Made by a program: the position numbers and the translations under genes | Shown here: in pieces, positions 1 to 8,106 of the stretch | Layout of the letters: every line of letters starts with the position of its first letter | How positions within the stretch are numbered: position 1 is the first letter of the stretch | NCBI RefSeq assembly: GCF_009905605.1 | Contig: NZ_JAAAKZ010000004.1 | Span: 248,001-312,000 of the forward strand | Direction of reading: 5' to 3' | Length of the DNA: 64,000 nt | DNA from: Runella sp. CRIBMP | GTDB taxonomy: Bacteria > Bacteroidota > Bacteroidia > Cytophagales > Spirosomataceae | Notes under the pieces: generated by a model | The model's input: the letters and a program-made list of their open reading frames with translations, nothing else | Told to the model about the DNA's origin: nothing | Databases searched by the model: none

Positions 1-185
1 ATGGTCGTAGTGGCGGTGTTTCGTTCCGAAATCAGCATCCATTGACCTTTGCTGTCTACGCTCACCGTTGGGGTAGGTGGAGCGGTAATCAAATCGGCCA
101 GGGGTTTGGGGGGCGTCTGGTAGCCGTCTTGCGCAAACGTAGCGTAGGCACAAAGGCACCAGATAAATAGGAGTGGTTTTCTCAT
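1..185 (-). CDS. S9-type (prolyl oligopeptidase-like) peptidase, N-terminal fragment
   Basis: Only the first 61 residues are in the window; the gene continues beyond base 1. The reading frame opens with ATG at 185 and shows a signal peptide (MRKPLLFIWCLCAYATFAQ) followed by a YQTPPKPLADL segment and a PTPTVSVDSKGQWML stretch. That start is typical of secreted or periplasmic S9-family peptidases of Bacteroidota, where it leads into the beta-propeller. The catalytic Ser/Asp/His domain is outside the window, so the family call rests on the N-terminus alone. Confidence 0.6.
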   Translation of the reverse strand, partial: MRKPLLFIWCLCAYATFAQDGYQTPPKPLADLITAPPTPTVSVDSKGQWMLISERNTATTT

Positions 186-220
186 TGATTTTAGTTGGTT
201 AGAAGTGTGAAATAGAGTGG

Positions 221-664
221 TTATTCAATGTTTTTGGATTTTGTCCGCCCAAAAAAGCCAAATTGCTTGCCGAGTTGTTCTTCCATGTCGCTTAGTTCGA
301 TTTTCAGTGCGTGGATAGACAGCGAAATCTCCCAGATTGACAAACTCAGCGCGCCGATTTGTAACAATAACGCCACGAAAAATAATACCTGCGCCACAGA
401 TTGATACTGTAAATAGATGAAAAGCATCGAAATTGCGCTCAAAAGCAGGCTCGTAACGATGATAAATTGAATGTTTCGGATAATGTGTACGCGCCTATGA
501 AGGTGTTTGATTTGCTCGACGTAGTTCTCATCGGGTCTTATCCGAAATTTATCGTGCAATTCACGAATCAAACTGGCGATGGCCAAGTAGCGGTTGGTGA
601 AGGCAATCATCATCAACGAAACGGTCGAAAATAAAATAGCGGGGGTACTGATAGCGAGTTCCAT
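221..664 (-). CDS. DUF2721 family membrane protein
   Basis: A 147-residue integral membrane protein of unknown function. The N-terminus (ELAISTPAILFSTVSLMM, with the RYLAIASLIRELHD segment after it) is the conserved opening of DUF2721 proteins. Hydrophobic spans lie at about residues 7-23, 66-86 and 89-112, and the C-terminus ends in a charged tail. It is transcribed towards the S9 peptidase gene, 35 bases away, so the two could share a message. I see nothing that shows what it acts on. Confidence 0.75.
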   Translation of the reverse strand: MELAISTPAILFSTVSLMMIAFTNRYLAIASLIRELHDKFRIRPDENYVEQIKHLHRRVHIIRNIQFIIVTSLLLSAISMLFIYLQYQSVAQVLFFVALLLQIGALSLSIWEISLSIHALKIELSDMEEQLGKQFGFFGRTKSKNIE

Positions 665-704
665 ACCGAAAATGGGAGTTAATAAAGCACGATAATAACG
701 ACTT

Positions 705-737
705 TTTGCGGATAGTGTGCCTTCTTTGTGTACTTTG
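705..737 (+). promoter_or_regulatory. Possible promoter of the NUDIX gene
   Basis: TTTG at 705-708 is followed 22 bases later by TACTTTG at 731-737. This resembles the Bacteroidota TTTG/TAnnTTTG pair but has one base fewer in the -7 box. It lies about 40 bases before the ATG chosen for the NUDIX gene, and the longer reading frame starting at 728 would have to begin inside it. Confidence 0.35.
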
Positions 738-775
738 CACTAAAAAAATACCCACTGTTAGCTTATGCAATTGTT

Positions 776-1447
776 ATGCTCGAAAACGTCTTTGATTCTC
801 ACAAATTTAACCTTTGGAAAGCCAATTTGTTAAAAAATGGCCTTGAAATTCACCAGATTGAGGAAAAATTTACCCGCCATAACGGTCACGGCGATGCGCT
901 TTTTTCGCTGTTGATGCTCGACGCTACCACGCCCGAAGGCGACAAAATTCCCCCTATTTGCTTCTTGAAGGGCGAGGTATTGTGCGTGTTGGTGTGTTTG
1001 ATTGATGAAGAAACCCGCGAGAAATACCTGCTGCTGGTTCGTCAACGCCGCATTTGCGACGGCTCTCTGACCTACGAGCATCCTGCTGGAATGCTTGATA
1101 GTGAGTCGGATGCGGTCAAAGTGGCTGCCAAAGAGGTGTTTGAAGAAACGGGGATGACGGTCGAAAAAAATCAATTAATTCGCCTGTTAGATTACCCCGT
1201 CTATCCTTCTACTGGCACGAGCGACGAAACCATGTACTATTTCTATTGCGAGCTCACACTTCCCAAAGAAAAAATCATGAGCTACGATGATTTGTTTATG
1301 GGAGAAGCTTCTGAACATGAGCGCATTGTAACTGTGGTGTTGCCTTTTGCCGAAGGACATCGCCTCATCAACAATGCCAACGGTATTTTACTCAATTTTC
1401 TCTATCTCAAAGCCGTTGGAGATTGGGATTTGTTGAAAAAACTGTAG
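776..1447 (+). CDS. NUDIX hydrolase (ADP-sugar diphosphatase-like)
   Basis: Predicted to hydrolyse a nucleoside diphosphate linked to another group, probably an ADP-sugar or similar. From the ATG at 776 the protein has 223 residues. The NUDIX box is visible as GMLDSES...AAKEVFEETGM, with Lys in place of the usual Arg, and the PAGMLD lead-in is common in ADP-sugar diphosphatases of the NUDT14 type. The frame is open back to a GTG at 728, but that stretch overlaps a likely promoter, so the ATG at 776 is preferred. It stands alone between divergent and unrelated genes. Substrate is not determined by the sequence. Confidence 0.8.
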   Translation: MLENVFDSHKFNLWKANLLKNGLEIHQIEEKFTRHNGHGDALFSLLMLDATTPEGDKIPPICFLKGEVLCVLVCLIDEETREKYLLLVRQRRICDGSLTYEHPAGMLDSESDAVKVAAKEVFEETGMTVEKNQLIRLLDYPVYPSTGTSDETMYYFYCELTLPKEKIMSYDDLFMGEASEHERIVTVVLPFAEGHRLINNANGILLNFLYLKAVGDWDLLKKL

Positions 1448-1541
1448 CTTATGGCATGATTATTTAGGGATAATTTGTAAATTGTTATGTCCTTTTGGGC
1501 GAGTCAACACCATTTGGCAGTTAGAAACAAAAAAAAGAAAC

Positions 1542-2072
1542 ATGAAAAAGATTAAAGAAATAGCCTCAAAATACAACGTAAGTGAAGAAACCGTTTCTTC
1601 ATTACTGGCAGGACTCAAACTGTCGGGCGGCCGTCAGGTACAATTCAATATCCCCGAATTGGGCGGTATGGGCCAATGGCAGGGGGGGATGGTCATGATT
1701 GGCGATATGTTTAACAATTCCTTGAAGGCCAAAGTGGCCGAGTTGTGTGCCGAGCTGGTGCCGCTCTCGCAGACGATGGCCGAAGAAGAGAAGGCCGCCG
1801 CTCCCAAGAAAAGCAAGACCGATAAAAAAGCCGAACAGGAATATTCGTCGCCTGCGTTTAGTGGTAGCCAAAATGGGAGTAAATACGCCTACTTCGCGGC
1901 TGAAAATGTGCTCGTTGTCGAATTGGAGCAGGACGGCAAAATCACCAAATACAGCACCAAAGGATTTCCGCTCACGGGCGTGCAGCAATCGCAAGACAAC
2001 GGCGGTCGTAGCCTCAGTTTTACCTATCCTGGTGGAACCGTTACGGTAAAAGATTTGAAGAAAATCAAGTAA
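1542..2072 (+). CDS. Conserved hypothetical protein with HTH-like N-terminus
   Basis: A 176-residue cytoplasmic protein whose function I do not recognise. Residues 1-25 (KIKEIASKYNVSEETVSSLL) look like a short helix-turn-helix or winged segment. A conserved-looking block follows (FNIPELGGMGQWQGGM, VMIGDMFN), then a Lys/Ala-rich linker at about 85-105 and a C-terminal half with repeated beta-strand character ending in GGTVTVKDLKKIK. Proteins with this N-terminus in Bacteroidota are, as I recall, often labelled SHOCT-domain proteins. The ATG at 1542 is chosen over the TTG at 1482 because an A/G-rich stretch precedes it. A strong hairpin follows the stop codon. Confidence 0.6.
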   Translation: MKKIKEIASKYNVSEETVSSLLAGLKLSGGRQVQFNIPELGGMGQWQGGMVMIGDMFNNSLKAKVAELCAELVPLSQTMAEEEKAAAPKKSKTDKKAEQEYSSPAFSGSQNGSKYAYFAAENVLVVELEQDGKITKYSTKGFPLTGVQQSQDNGGRSLSFTYPGGTVTVKDLKKIK

Positions 2073-2086
2073 AAAAACACTAAGTC

Positions 2087-2133
2087 AACCGCCCCGAGGA
2101 TTGGAATTTTGCCCAACTTCTCGGGGCGGTTTT
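2087..2133 (+). terminator. Rho-independent terminator
   Basis: AACCGCCCCGAG (2087-2098) pairs perfectly with CTCGGGGCGGTT (2120-2131) across a 21-base loop, followed by a short T run. It closes the 1542-2072 gene and separates it from the regulator gene that follows. That regulator's frame is open back through the right arm, which argues against a start upstream of about 2140. Confidence 0.8.
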
Positions 2134-2163
2134 GCATAAACCAAGGTGGATTTGCTATACTTG
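2131..2163 (+). promoter_or_regulatory. Promoter of the BTAD regulator
   Basis: TTTG at 2131-2134 and TATACTTG at 2156-2163 are 21 bases apart. The second box matches TAnnTTTG at all fixed positions but one. Transcription would start just upstream of the ATGs at 2178 and 2199. Confidence 0.5.
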
Positions 2164-2198
2164 CATTCGGTTGCTCCATGCGGCAGCCCAACGACACA

Positions 2199-3680
2199 AT
2201 GGCAGCAAAATATCCGGGGCTTTTCTTTAGCGATTATTCCCTTCTTTGGCAACAAATCAAACGAATCATCGGCGTTCATAAACATTGGCTGTACGTGGCT
2301 GATGAACAAAGTGTGACCAACGTGAAAGAATTTTTCGAGGTTGAATTGGTTGATAATGAAGGAGATGTTGTTTCGTCGGGAGAGTTTTTTTTGCGGGAAC
2401 AAGTTGTGCGGGCAAAACCCGTGATGAAAGCATTACAGGCCCATATCAGCGCCATTCCTGCTGAAATGCAAGCAGATTCGGTCTTCTTTTTTGAAATGAC
2501 GTGGGCGGTCAGAACGCCCTCGGGCGATATTTATCTGCGCGAACTGCACGAAGCGTTTCAGGAACTGTTGGTTTCGTACCCTGTCACCATCGTGTGCGTC
2601 TACAACGAGTCGGTGTTGTTGGACGAACAACTGCTTTTGGGCTTGTTTTCTCACCCCGAAATTTACACCCACGAGGGGCTGAAAGCGAATCCGTATTATT
2701 TGCCGCCCCGTATTATTAAAAAAAATCAACTAAAACCGCGCTTCAACTACTGGCTTTCCACCATTGATACGCATCAGGTGGTGGATGAAGTACAGGTGGC
2801 GGTAGAGACAAACGACGAAAAACAGGCGTACCCTTTGGAGCGGCCTTTTCAAACCATGACCGCCCAAACCAACGAAGGGCGCTGGAAAATCAGGTGTTTG
2901 GGAGAAGTTCGGATTTACCGCGAAAATGGCCAATTGATTGACTGGAACACCAAAGCAGGTGCTACGCGCAAATTAAAAACCCTGTTTGCTTTTTTGTTGA
3001 TTCGCGGGGAAAAAGGAGCTAATACGGAAGAATTAGCCGATTTGCTCTGGTCGGAAGCCGACAGCATCGAGCAGTCCCTGAATCGTTTGTACCACGCTAT
3101 CCGTTTTTTGCGGCTCGTGCTCAACGGCCATGATGATGCCTCAAAACAATCTTCTTTTATCGTGCATCAAGGCTCAATATATTATTTACGACTGCCGTAC
3201 GACAGTTGGATTGACCTGCCGATGTTTCAGGAGTTGTGTTTCAAAGGCAACCAGCACCTGAAAGAGGGCAATTTGGAGCAATGTAAGATTTGCTACGAGT
3301 CGGCGGAGCGGCTTTACACGGGCGACCTTTTTATGGACATTCCGCTCAAATACGTAGAGAACAATGAAAATGATTGGTGCTGGAGCAAACGCACGTGGTA
3401 CCGAGAAATGTACTACAAACTTCTATACAGTTTAGCAAAAATTCACCGGCAAATGGGGAATCTCTCGCTGGCGATAAACTACTGCGACAAAGCCCTCGGC
3501 GAAAATCCCAATTTGGAAGAAGCCCACAAGGAAAAATTGCTGGCATTGGCCGAATCAAAGCGATTTGACGCCCTGCACCGACAGTACCGAATCTATACTG
3601 AATCGCTCAAAAAATTCAATATCGGAGCACCTTCGGAGGAAATCAGACAATTATATTTGAATCTTTCTAAAAAGAATTAA
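2199..3680 (+). CDS. SARP/BTAD-type transcriptional regulator
   Basis: Likely DNA-binding activator. About 493 residues from the ATG at 2199; an in-frame ATG at 2178 is an alternative start. The first ~230 residues match nothing I can name. At about 234-330 there is an OmpR-like winged-helix segment (LGEVRIYRENG, TRKLKTLFAFLLIRGEKGANTEELADLLW, SLNRLYHAIRFLRLVL), and from about 335 to the end a helical BTAD/TPR region (GDLFMDIPLKYVENNE, LAINYCDKALGENPNLEEAHKEKLLAL). In classical SARPs the DNA-binding domain is at the N-terminus; here it sits in the middle behind an unknown domain that could be a sensor. It lies directly upstream of the P450 operon on the same strand, so control of the Cre-like genes is the natural inference. 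Confidence 0.75.
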   Translation: MAAKYPGLFFSDYSLLWQQIKRIIGVHKHWLYVADEQSVTNVKEFFEVELVDNEGDVVSSGEFFLREQVVRAKPVMKALQAHISAIPAEMQADSVFFFEMTWAVRTPSGDIYLRELHEAFQELLVSYPVTIVCVYNESVLLDEQLLLGLFSHPEIYTHEGLKANPYYLPPRIIKKNQLKPRFNYWLSTIDTHQVVDEVQVAVETNDEKQAYPLERPFQTMTAQTNEGRWKIRCLGEVRIYRENGQLIDWNTKAGATRKLKTLFAFLLIRGEKGANTEELADLLWSEADSIEQSLNRLYHAIRFLRLVLNGHDDASKQSSFIVHQGSIYYLRLPYDSWIDLPMFQELCFKGNQHLKEGNLEQCKICYESAERLYTGDLFMDIPLKYVENNENDWCWSKRTWYREMYYKLLYSLAKIHRQMGNLSLAINYCDKALGENPNLEEAHKEKLLALAESKRFDALHRQYRIYTESLKKFNIGAPSEEIRQLYLNLSKKN

Positions 3681-3723
3681 AATACTACTAAAAAAACCAA
3701 AGAAAAACCAAAGGATTGTTTTC

Positions 3724-3731
3724 TACATTTG
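3724..3731 (+). promoter_or_regulatory. -7 promoter box of the Cre-like operon
   Basis: TACATTTG is a perfect TAnnTTTG match, 39 bases before the P450 ATG. No good TTTG partner is visible at the expected upstream distance (the stretch is A-rich), which would fit a promoter that needs an activator, perhaps the regulator encoded just upstream. Confidence 0.6.
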
Positions 3732-3769
3732 GGTATGTTTTGAAAGTCAACTCAAAAAAACAGTTCCCA

Positions 3770-4996
3770 ATGAGCACCTGTCCCTATCACAAAATAAGCG
3801 AAGAATTCAAGCCTTTTGATCTCACAAATCCTTTTCCATTTTACAAAAAATCGAGGGACGAGCAGCCTGTATTTTACAGCCAAGAATTAGGGTATTACGT
3901 CGTGACCCGCTACGAAGATATTAAGGCGGTGTTTAGCAATTGGAAAACCTACACCTCCGAAAATGCCCAATCGCCGTTTAAACCGATTGCGCCGAAAGCC
4001 AAAAAATTAATGGAAGACCAAGGCATGATTGGTCTGTCGGGCCTGTCGGGACGCATCCCACCCGACCACACACGTATACGCCGTATCGTTAGCATGGCCT
4101 TCAACTTGAGTCGCTTCAAAAAGCTCGAACCAGGCATCAGGGCGTTGGCCATTGAGATGATCGAAAAGTTTGAAAACGAAGGCCACGCCGAAATCGTGAA
4201 GCAGTTGGCGTATGATTTGCCCGCCTTGGTGATATTTATGTTGTTGGGGGTGCCCAACGAAGATGTGCAGCAGGTAAAAAGCTGGGCCGAAAGCCGCTTG
4301 CTGATTACTTGGGGCGATTTGACGGAAGAAGAGCAGTTGGTTCACGCCCAAAATATGGTGAGGTATTGGGAATATTGCCAAAACTTGGTAGCGCTGCGCA
4401 AAGAAAATCCCACCGACGATTTGCCGGGAGATTTGGTGCGGTTGCAGGCCGAAGGTCACGAAATCAGCGACCGCGAGATTGCGGCGATTTGTTACAGTCA
4501 GCTGTTTGCAGGCCACGAAACCACCACTTCGTTGATGGGCAACGGCATCCGCGAGTTGTTGCTCCATCCTGAAAGTTGGAACGCCATCTGCGAGAATCCT
4601 AGCCTGATTCCCAACGCGATTGAAGAAATCCTTCGGTTTTCACCGTCGATTGTATCTTGGCGCCGTAAAGCACTGGAAGACAGCGAAATCGGAGGTGTGA
4701 CCATTCCAGCGGGTTCTAATTTATTGTTGGTGATGGGTTCGGCAAATCGGGATGAAGCCAATTTTGAAAATGGAGAAACCTTTGATATTCAACGGCCCAA
4801 CGCCAAAGAGCACCTGTCGTTTGGCTACGGCATCCATTTTTGTTTGGGTTCGTCCTTGGCAAAACTAGAATTTAAGATTGTGCTTGAAGAACTGACCCGC
4901 AAGATTCCACACCTCACCATTAAAGAAAATCAAGTCTTTCAATTTGCCCTAAATACCTCATTCAGAGCGCCCGTGGCCTTGGAAGTGGAGTGGTAA
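3770..4996 (+). CDS. creJ: Cytochrome P450, CreJ-like aryl-phosphate methyl hydroxylase
   Basis: A soluble class I bacterial P450 of 408 residues. Seen directly: I-helix oxygen-binding motif AGHETTT at 247-253, the ExxR motif in EEILRF, and the haem-binding loop FGYGIHFCLG at 351-360 with Cys358 as the iron ligand. The start at MSTCPYHK is supported by the TAnnTTTG box 39 bases upstream; the longer TTG-initiated frame would begin upstream of that box. The set of neighbours (two-part phosphotransferase, HD phosphohydrolases, ferredoxin and reductase in the same run) matches the Cre pathway, where CreJ oxidises the methyl group of 4-methylphenyl phosphate. Substrate is inferred from context only; P450 fold and electron-transfer type are firm. 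Confidence 0.85.
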   Translation: MSTCPYHKISEEFKPFDLTNPFPFYKKSRDEQPVFYSQELGYYVVTRYEDIKAVFSNWKTYTSENAQSPFKPIAPKAKKLMEDQGMIGLSGLSGRIPPDHTRIRRIVSMAFNLSRFKKLEPGIRALAIEMIEKFENEGHAEIVKQLAYDLPALVIFMLLGVPNEDVQQVKSWAESRLLITWGDLTEEEQLVHAQNMVRYWEYCQNLVALRKENPTDDLPGDLVRLQAEGHEISDREIAAICYSQLFAGHETTTSLMGNGIRELLLHPESWNAICENPSLIPNAIEEILRFSPSIVSWRRKALEDSEIGGVTIPAGSNLLLVMGSANRDEANFENGETFDIQRPNAKEHLSFGYGIHFCLGSSLAKLEFKIVLEELTRKIPHLTIKENQVFQFALNTSFRAPVALEVEW

Positions 4997-5023
4997 AAAA
5001 GCAGTCAAAACCCTTTTCGTAAA

Positions 5024-6097
5024 ATGAAATACACGTTGTTTTTTAAAGAAGCTTTGCCCGAAGAATATTATTTGTTGGGCGGCAAAGGGGCAAGTTTGGC
5101 CAGCATGAGTGCTGCTGATTTGCCAGTTCCCGTTGGTTTTTGCATTACTACCCACGCTTACGCCGACTTCTTGCAAGGTTCTGCGCTTGCTGAGGCTATT
5201 TACGAAAAAGTAAACGGCATTGATTGCGCCAACGTGGCTGAATTGGATAAGGTATCGGAAGAAGTGCGCGGTTTATTATTGGTAAGTCCGTTGCCTTCCG
5301 AAGTAGAGCATAGCATCAAAGCTTCGTATCACCAACTTTGTGCCCTCGCAGGAGCCACCAATGACCTGCCCGTGGCGGTGCGGTCGAGTGCCACCGCCGA
5401 AGACCTGCCAGATGCGAGTTTTGCGGGACAACAAGACACCTATCTGTGGGTGGTGGGAGAGGAGGAGGTCATCGAACACGTACGCCGTTGCTGGGCGAGT
5501 TTGTACACCTCGCGGGCCATCAATTATCGTCGCAACCAGCAAATCAAAGAAGACGAAGTGCTGATGAGTGTGGTGATTCAAAAAATGGTCAATGCCCGCA
5601 CCGCTGGCGTTGCCATGACGCTCAATCCGACCAACGGCGACCGCTCCAAAATCGTCATTGACGCTTCTTGGGGGCTGGGTGAGGCGGTGGTGTCGGGAGA
5701 AGTTACGCCAGATAACTTCTTGGTAGACAAGGTAATGATGGAAATTCTTGAGTCAAATATTCAAAACAAACACATCGAACACGTACCCGATAAAATAAAC
5801 CGTCGGGTGCTAACGCGCGAGATTGTGGACGAGCGGGCCACGCAGTCCAGCCTGAGCGAAGAGGAAGTGAAAATCGTGTGTCGGATGGCAAAAATTATCG
5901 AGAAACATTACCGATGTCCGCAGGACATTGAGTGGGCGATTGATGCCGATTTGCCCGCTGGTCAGAATTTTACGCTTCTTCAAAGCCGCCCCGAAACCGT
6001 CTGGTCGCAGAAAAAAGCCCCCGCCGCTTCTTCCATCAAAACGGGTATGGAAGGCATTTTGAATACCCTTATGAACCCTTTAGCAAGTAAAAAATAA
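5024..6097 (+). CDS. creH: Phosphotransferase ATP-grasp subunit (CreH-like; PEP-synthase N-domain)
   Basis: Predicted ATP-binding half of a two-subunit enzyme that phosphorylates p-cresol using a phosphohistidine relay. At 357 residues it corresponds to the N-terminal domain of PEP synthase or pyruvate phosphate dikinase and to the small subunit of phenylphosphate synthase. Visible motifs are GGKGASLASM near residue 20, VAVRSSATAEDLPDASFAGQ at about 117-136, the AGVAMTLNP segment, ASWGLGEAVVSGEVTPD, and the C-terminal DIEWAID and LLQSRPETVW. There is no swivelling His domain in this chain; it is in the next gene. It starts 27 bases after the P450 stop codon, in one operon. Confidence 0.82.
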   Translation: MKYTLFFKEALPEEYYLLGGKGASLASMSAADLPVPVGFCITTHAYADFLQGSALAEAIYEKVNGIDCANVAELDKVSEEVRGLLLVSPLPSEVEHSIKASYHQLCALAGATNDLPVAVRSSATAEDLPDASFAGQQDTYLWVVGEEEVIEHVRRCWASLYTSRAINYRRNQQIKEDEVLMSVVIQKMVNARTAGVAMTLNPTNGDRSKIVIDASWGLGEAVVSGEVTPDNFLVDKVMMEILESNIQNKHIEHVPDKINRRVLTREIVDERATQSSLSEEEVKIVCRMAKIIEKHYRCPQDIEWAIDADLPAGQNFTLLQSRPETVWSQKKAPAASSIKTGMEGILNTLMNPLASKK

Positions 6098-6169
6098 ACC
6101 GCGCTGACGAATCGAGCCGTTGGAAATTCGTCTGTAACTGTTCACTTTAACCTTTAATCAATCGTAATT

Positions 6170-7984
6170 ATGTCTTCTCAAAAATTCATCAGTCCTTACG
6201 ACCACAAAGCGCCCGAAGGAGCCGAAGGTTGGAAGGAATTGTACCCCTACTACATGGTATTTCAGGATAACCTGAAACAAAACGAGGAAGCTAAATTTTT
6301 CTTTTGCGATTCGCAACACTGGCCCAATGTGTTTAAGCCTTTTGATGCCATTACCGTCGAATTTGCCGTAAAATGCCTGAGTCAATACAACACGCGCCAG
6401 TGGTTGATACCGCCCGCCAACGGAATTGACTTTAAAATTCACAATGGATACTGTTACATGAGCCCCGTGGGGGTAGCGCCCGAATTAATCGGCGACCGCG
6501 TGCCGCAATTTTTAGAACGCGCAGGGTATTATTTCATGAATTGGAATGATTTGCTCCAAAATTGGCATAAAAAAGTAAAGGGTGTCATTGATGAAATGGA
6601 AGCCGTAAAATTTGAGACCCTTCCAGAAGTGATTGATATGGAGTGGGTTAAGGGCGGTGTGGGGCTTGACCCAACCTACTATTTGATTCAGAATTATGAT
6701 AGAATGATTGATTTGTGTTACAAAACATGGATGTATCACTTTGAATTTCTGAACTTAGGCTACGCAGCTTACCTCGATTTTTTCGGTTTTTGTAAAGAAA
6801 CTTTTCCGGGCATTCCCGATTTGTCGATTGCTAAAATGGTGCAGGGTGTGGAAGTTGATTTGTTCCGTCCCGACGAAGAATTGCGCAAATTAGCCAAATT
6901 GGCGCTTGAATTAGGCGTGGATGAGGTGGTCGCAAATCAAGAATTGACGGCGGCGTTGGAAGCGTTGAAAGCAACCGAAAACGGCCAAAAATGGCTGGAT
7001 GCTTGGGAGTTGGCCAAATATCCGTGGTTTAATTTTACAACGGGTAACGGGTTTTACTCAACCGATAAATACTGGATTGAACACCTTGAGATTCCTTTTG
7101 GCTACATTCAAGATTATCTGAAACGTTTGCAAAAAGGCGAAAATATTGACCGTCCGACGGAGGCAATCGCGGCCGAAAGAGACCGAATCACGGAAGAATA
7201 CCGCGATTCAATCCCCGACGAAGAAGGCCAAGCGGCGTTTGATGCCAAAATTGGCTTGGCACGGGTGGTATTTCCGTACGTTGAAAACCACAATTTCTAC
7301 ATTGAGCACTGGGCAATGTGCGTTTTCTGGCGCAAAATGCGCGAACTAAGTGCGGTGTTTGTGCAAGCAGGATTTTTCAGCGATATCAACGACATGTTCT
7401 ATTTCCGTCGCGAAGAAATTCACCAACTTCTGTTTGACTACGGTCGTGGTTGGGCCATGGGCGTGCCTTCCATCGGTCCCGATTATATTCCGACCGAAGT
7501 GGCGCGTCGTAAAAAAATCATTGACGCCCTTTCGACTGCCGCACCCAAGCCAGCATTCAATGAGCCGCCCGCTCTGGTGACCGAACCCTTCACGATTATG
7601 CTTTGGGGAATCACGTCCGAAAGTGTGCAGGGATGGTTGCAAAGTGGCGAAACCACCAATCGCCTCAAAGGAATGGCGGCTTCGGCGGGCAAAGTGGAAG
7701 GCATTGCGCGGGTCATCAACAGCCCCGACGAACTGGGCCTTTTGGAGCAGGATGAAATCTTGGTGACGCGCGTAACGGCGCCGAGTTGGGCCCCCGTTTT
7801 TGGCAAAATCAAAGCTACCGTCACCGATATCGGGGGCATGATGTCGCATGCGGCCATCGTTTGTCGTGAGTATGCCCTGCCCGCCGTAACGGGTACAGGC
7901 TCGGCCACTACCACCATCAAAACGGGCGACCGAATCATGGTCAATGGCTCAACGGGTGAAGTAATCATCCTCGAAGCTGCCTGA
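6170..7984 (+). CDS. creI: Phosphotransferase substrate/phosphohistidine subunit (CreI-like)
   Basis: Second half of the predicted aryl-phosphate synthase. The 604 residues consist of about 490 residues of a mostly helical, Trp/Tyr/Phe-rich domain likely to bind the phenol, followed by the PEP-utiliser mobile domain at about 520-604. That domain carries GGMMSHAAIVCREYALPAV with the phosphate-carrying His560. The order substrate domain then His domain recalls rifampin phosphotransferase, and the ~70 plus ~40 kDa split matches phenylphosphate synthase. The two subunits together supply ATP-grasp, acceptor site and His carrier. It lies 72 bases after creH. Phenol-type acceptor is inferred from the gene set. 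Confidence 0.8.
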   Translation: MSSQKFISPYDHKAPEGAEGWKELYPYYMVFQDNLKQNEEAKFFFCDSQHWPNVFKPFDAITVEFAVKCLSQYNTRQWLIPPANGIDFKIHNGYCYMSPVGVAPELIGDRVPQFLERAGYYFMNWNDLLQNWHKKVKGVIDEMEAVKFETLPEVIDMEWVKGGVGLDPTYYLIQNYDRMIDLCYKTWMYHFEFLNLGYAAYLDFFGFCKETFPGIPDLSIAKMVQGVEVDLFRPDEELRKLAKLALELGVDEVVANQELTAALEALKATENGQKWLDAWELAKYPWFNFTTGNGFYSTDKYWIEHLEIPFGYIQDYLKRLQKGENIDRPTEAIAAERDRITEEYRDSIPDEEGQAAFDAKIGLARVVFPYVENHNFYIEHWAMCVFWRKMRELSAVFVQAGFFSDINDMFYFRREEIHQLLFDYGRGWAMGVPSIGPDYIPTEVARRKKIIDALSTAAPKPAFNEPPALVTEPFTIMLWGITSESVQGWLQSGETTNRLKGMAASAGKVEGIARVINSPDELGLLEQDEILVTRVTAPSWAPVFGKIKATVTDIGGMMSHAAIVCREYALPAVTGTGSATTTIKTGDRIMVNGSTGEVIILEAA

Positions 7985-8013
7985 TTTTAATCTTAAATAT
8001 ATTTTATAATTAT

Positions 8014-8068
8014 GTTGATTGTGAAGGTGTTAGGTGATAGAAAATGCATAATATCCAACACAGTCAAC
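8014..8068 (+). other. Hairpin in the creI-creD gap
   Basis: GTTGATTGTG (8014-8023) can pair with CACAGTCAAC (8059-8068) with one G-T pair. An alternative inner pairing, GTGTTAGG (8027-8034) with CCAACAC (8055-8061), competes for the same bases. No T run follows, so this is not an ordinary terminator; it might be a processing or attenuating structure in the operon message. Confidence 0.35.
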
Positions 8069-8106
8069 ATTCTATTTTTACCGCTATTTCTTATCTTAAC
8101 GTATTA

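Noticed and set aside
5024-7984. Reading the two chains as one PEP synthase broken by a frameshift
   Set aside because: The first chain ends in a natural C-terminus, a 72-base gap and a fresh start follow, and the second lacks the PEP/pyruvate barrel; two subunits explain it better.
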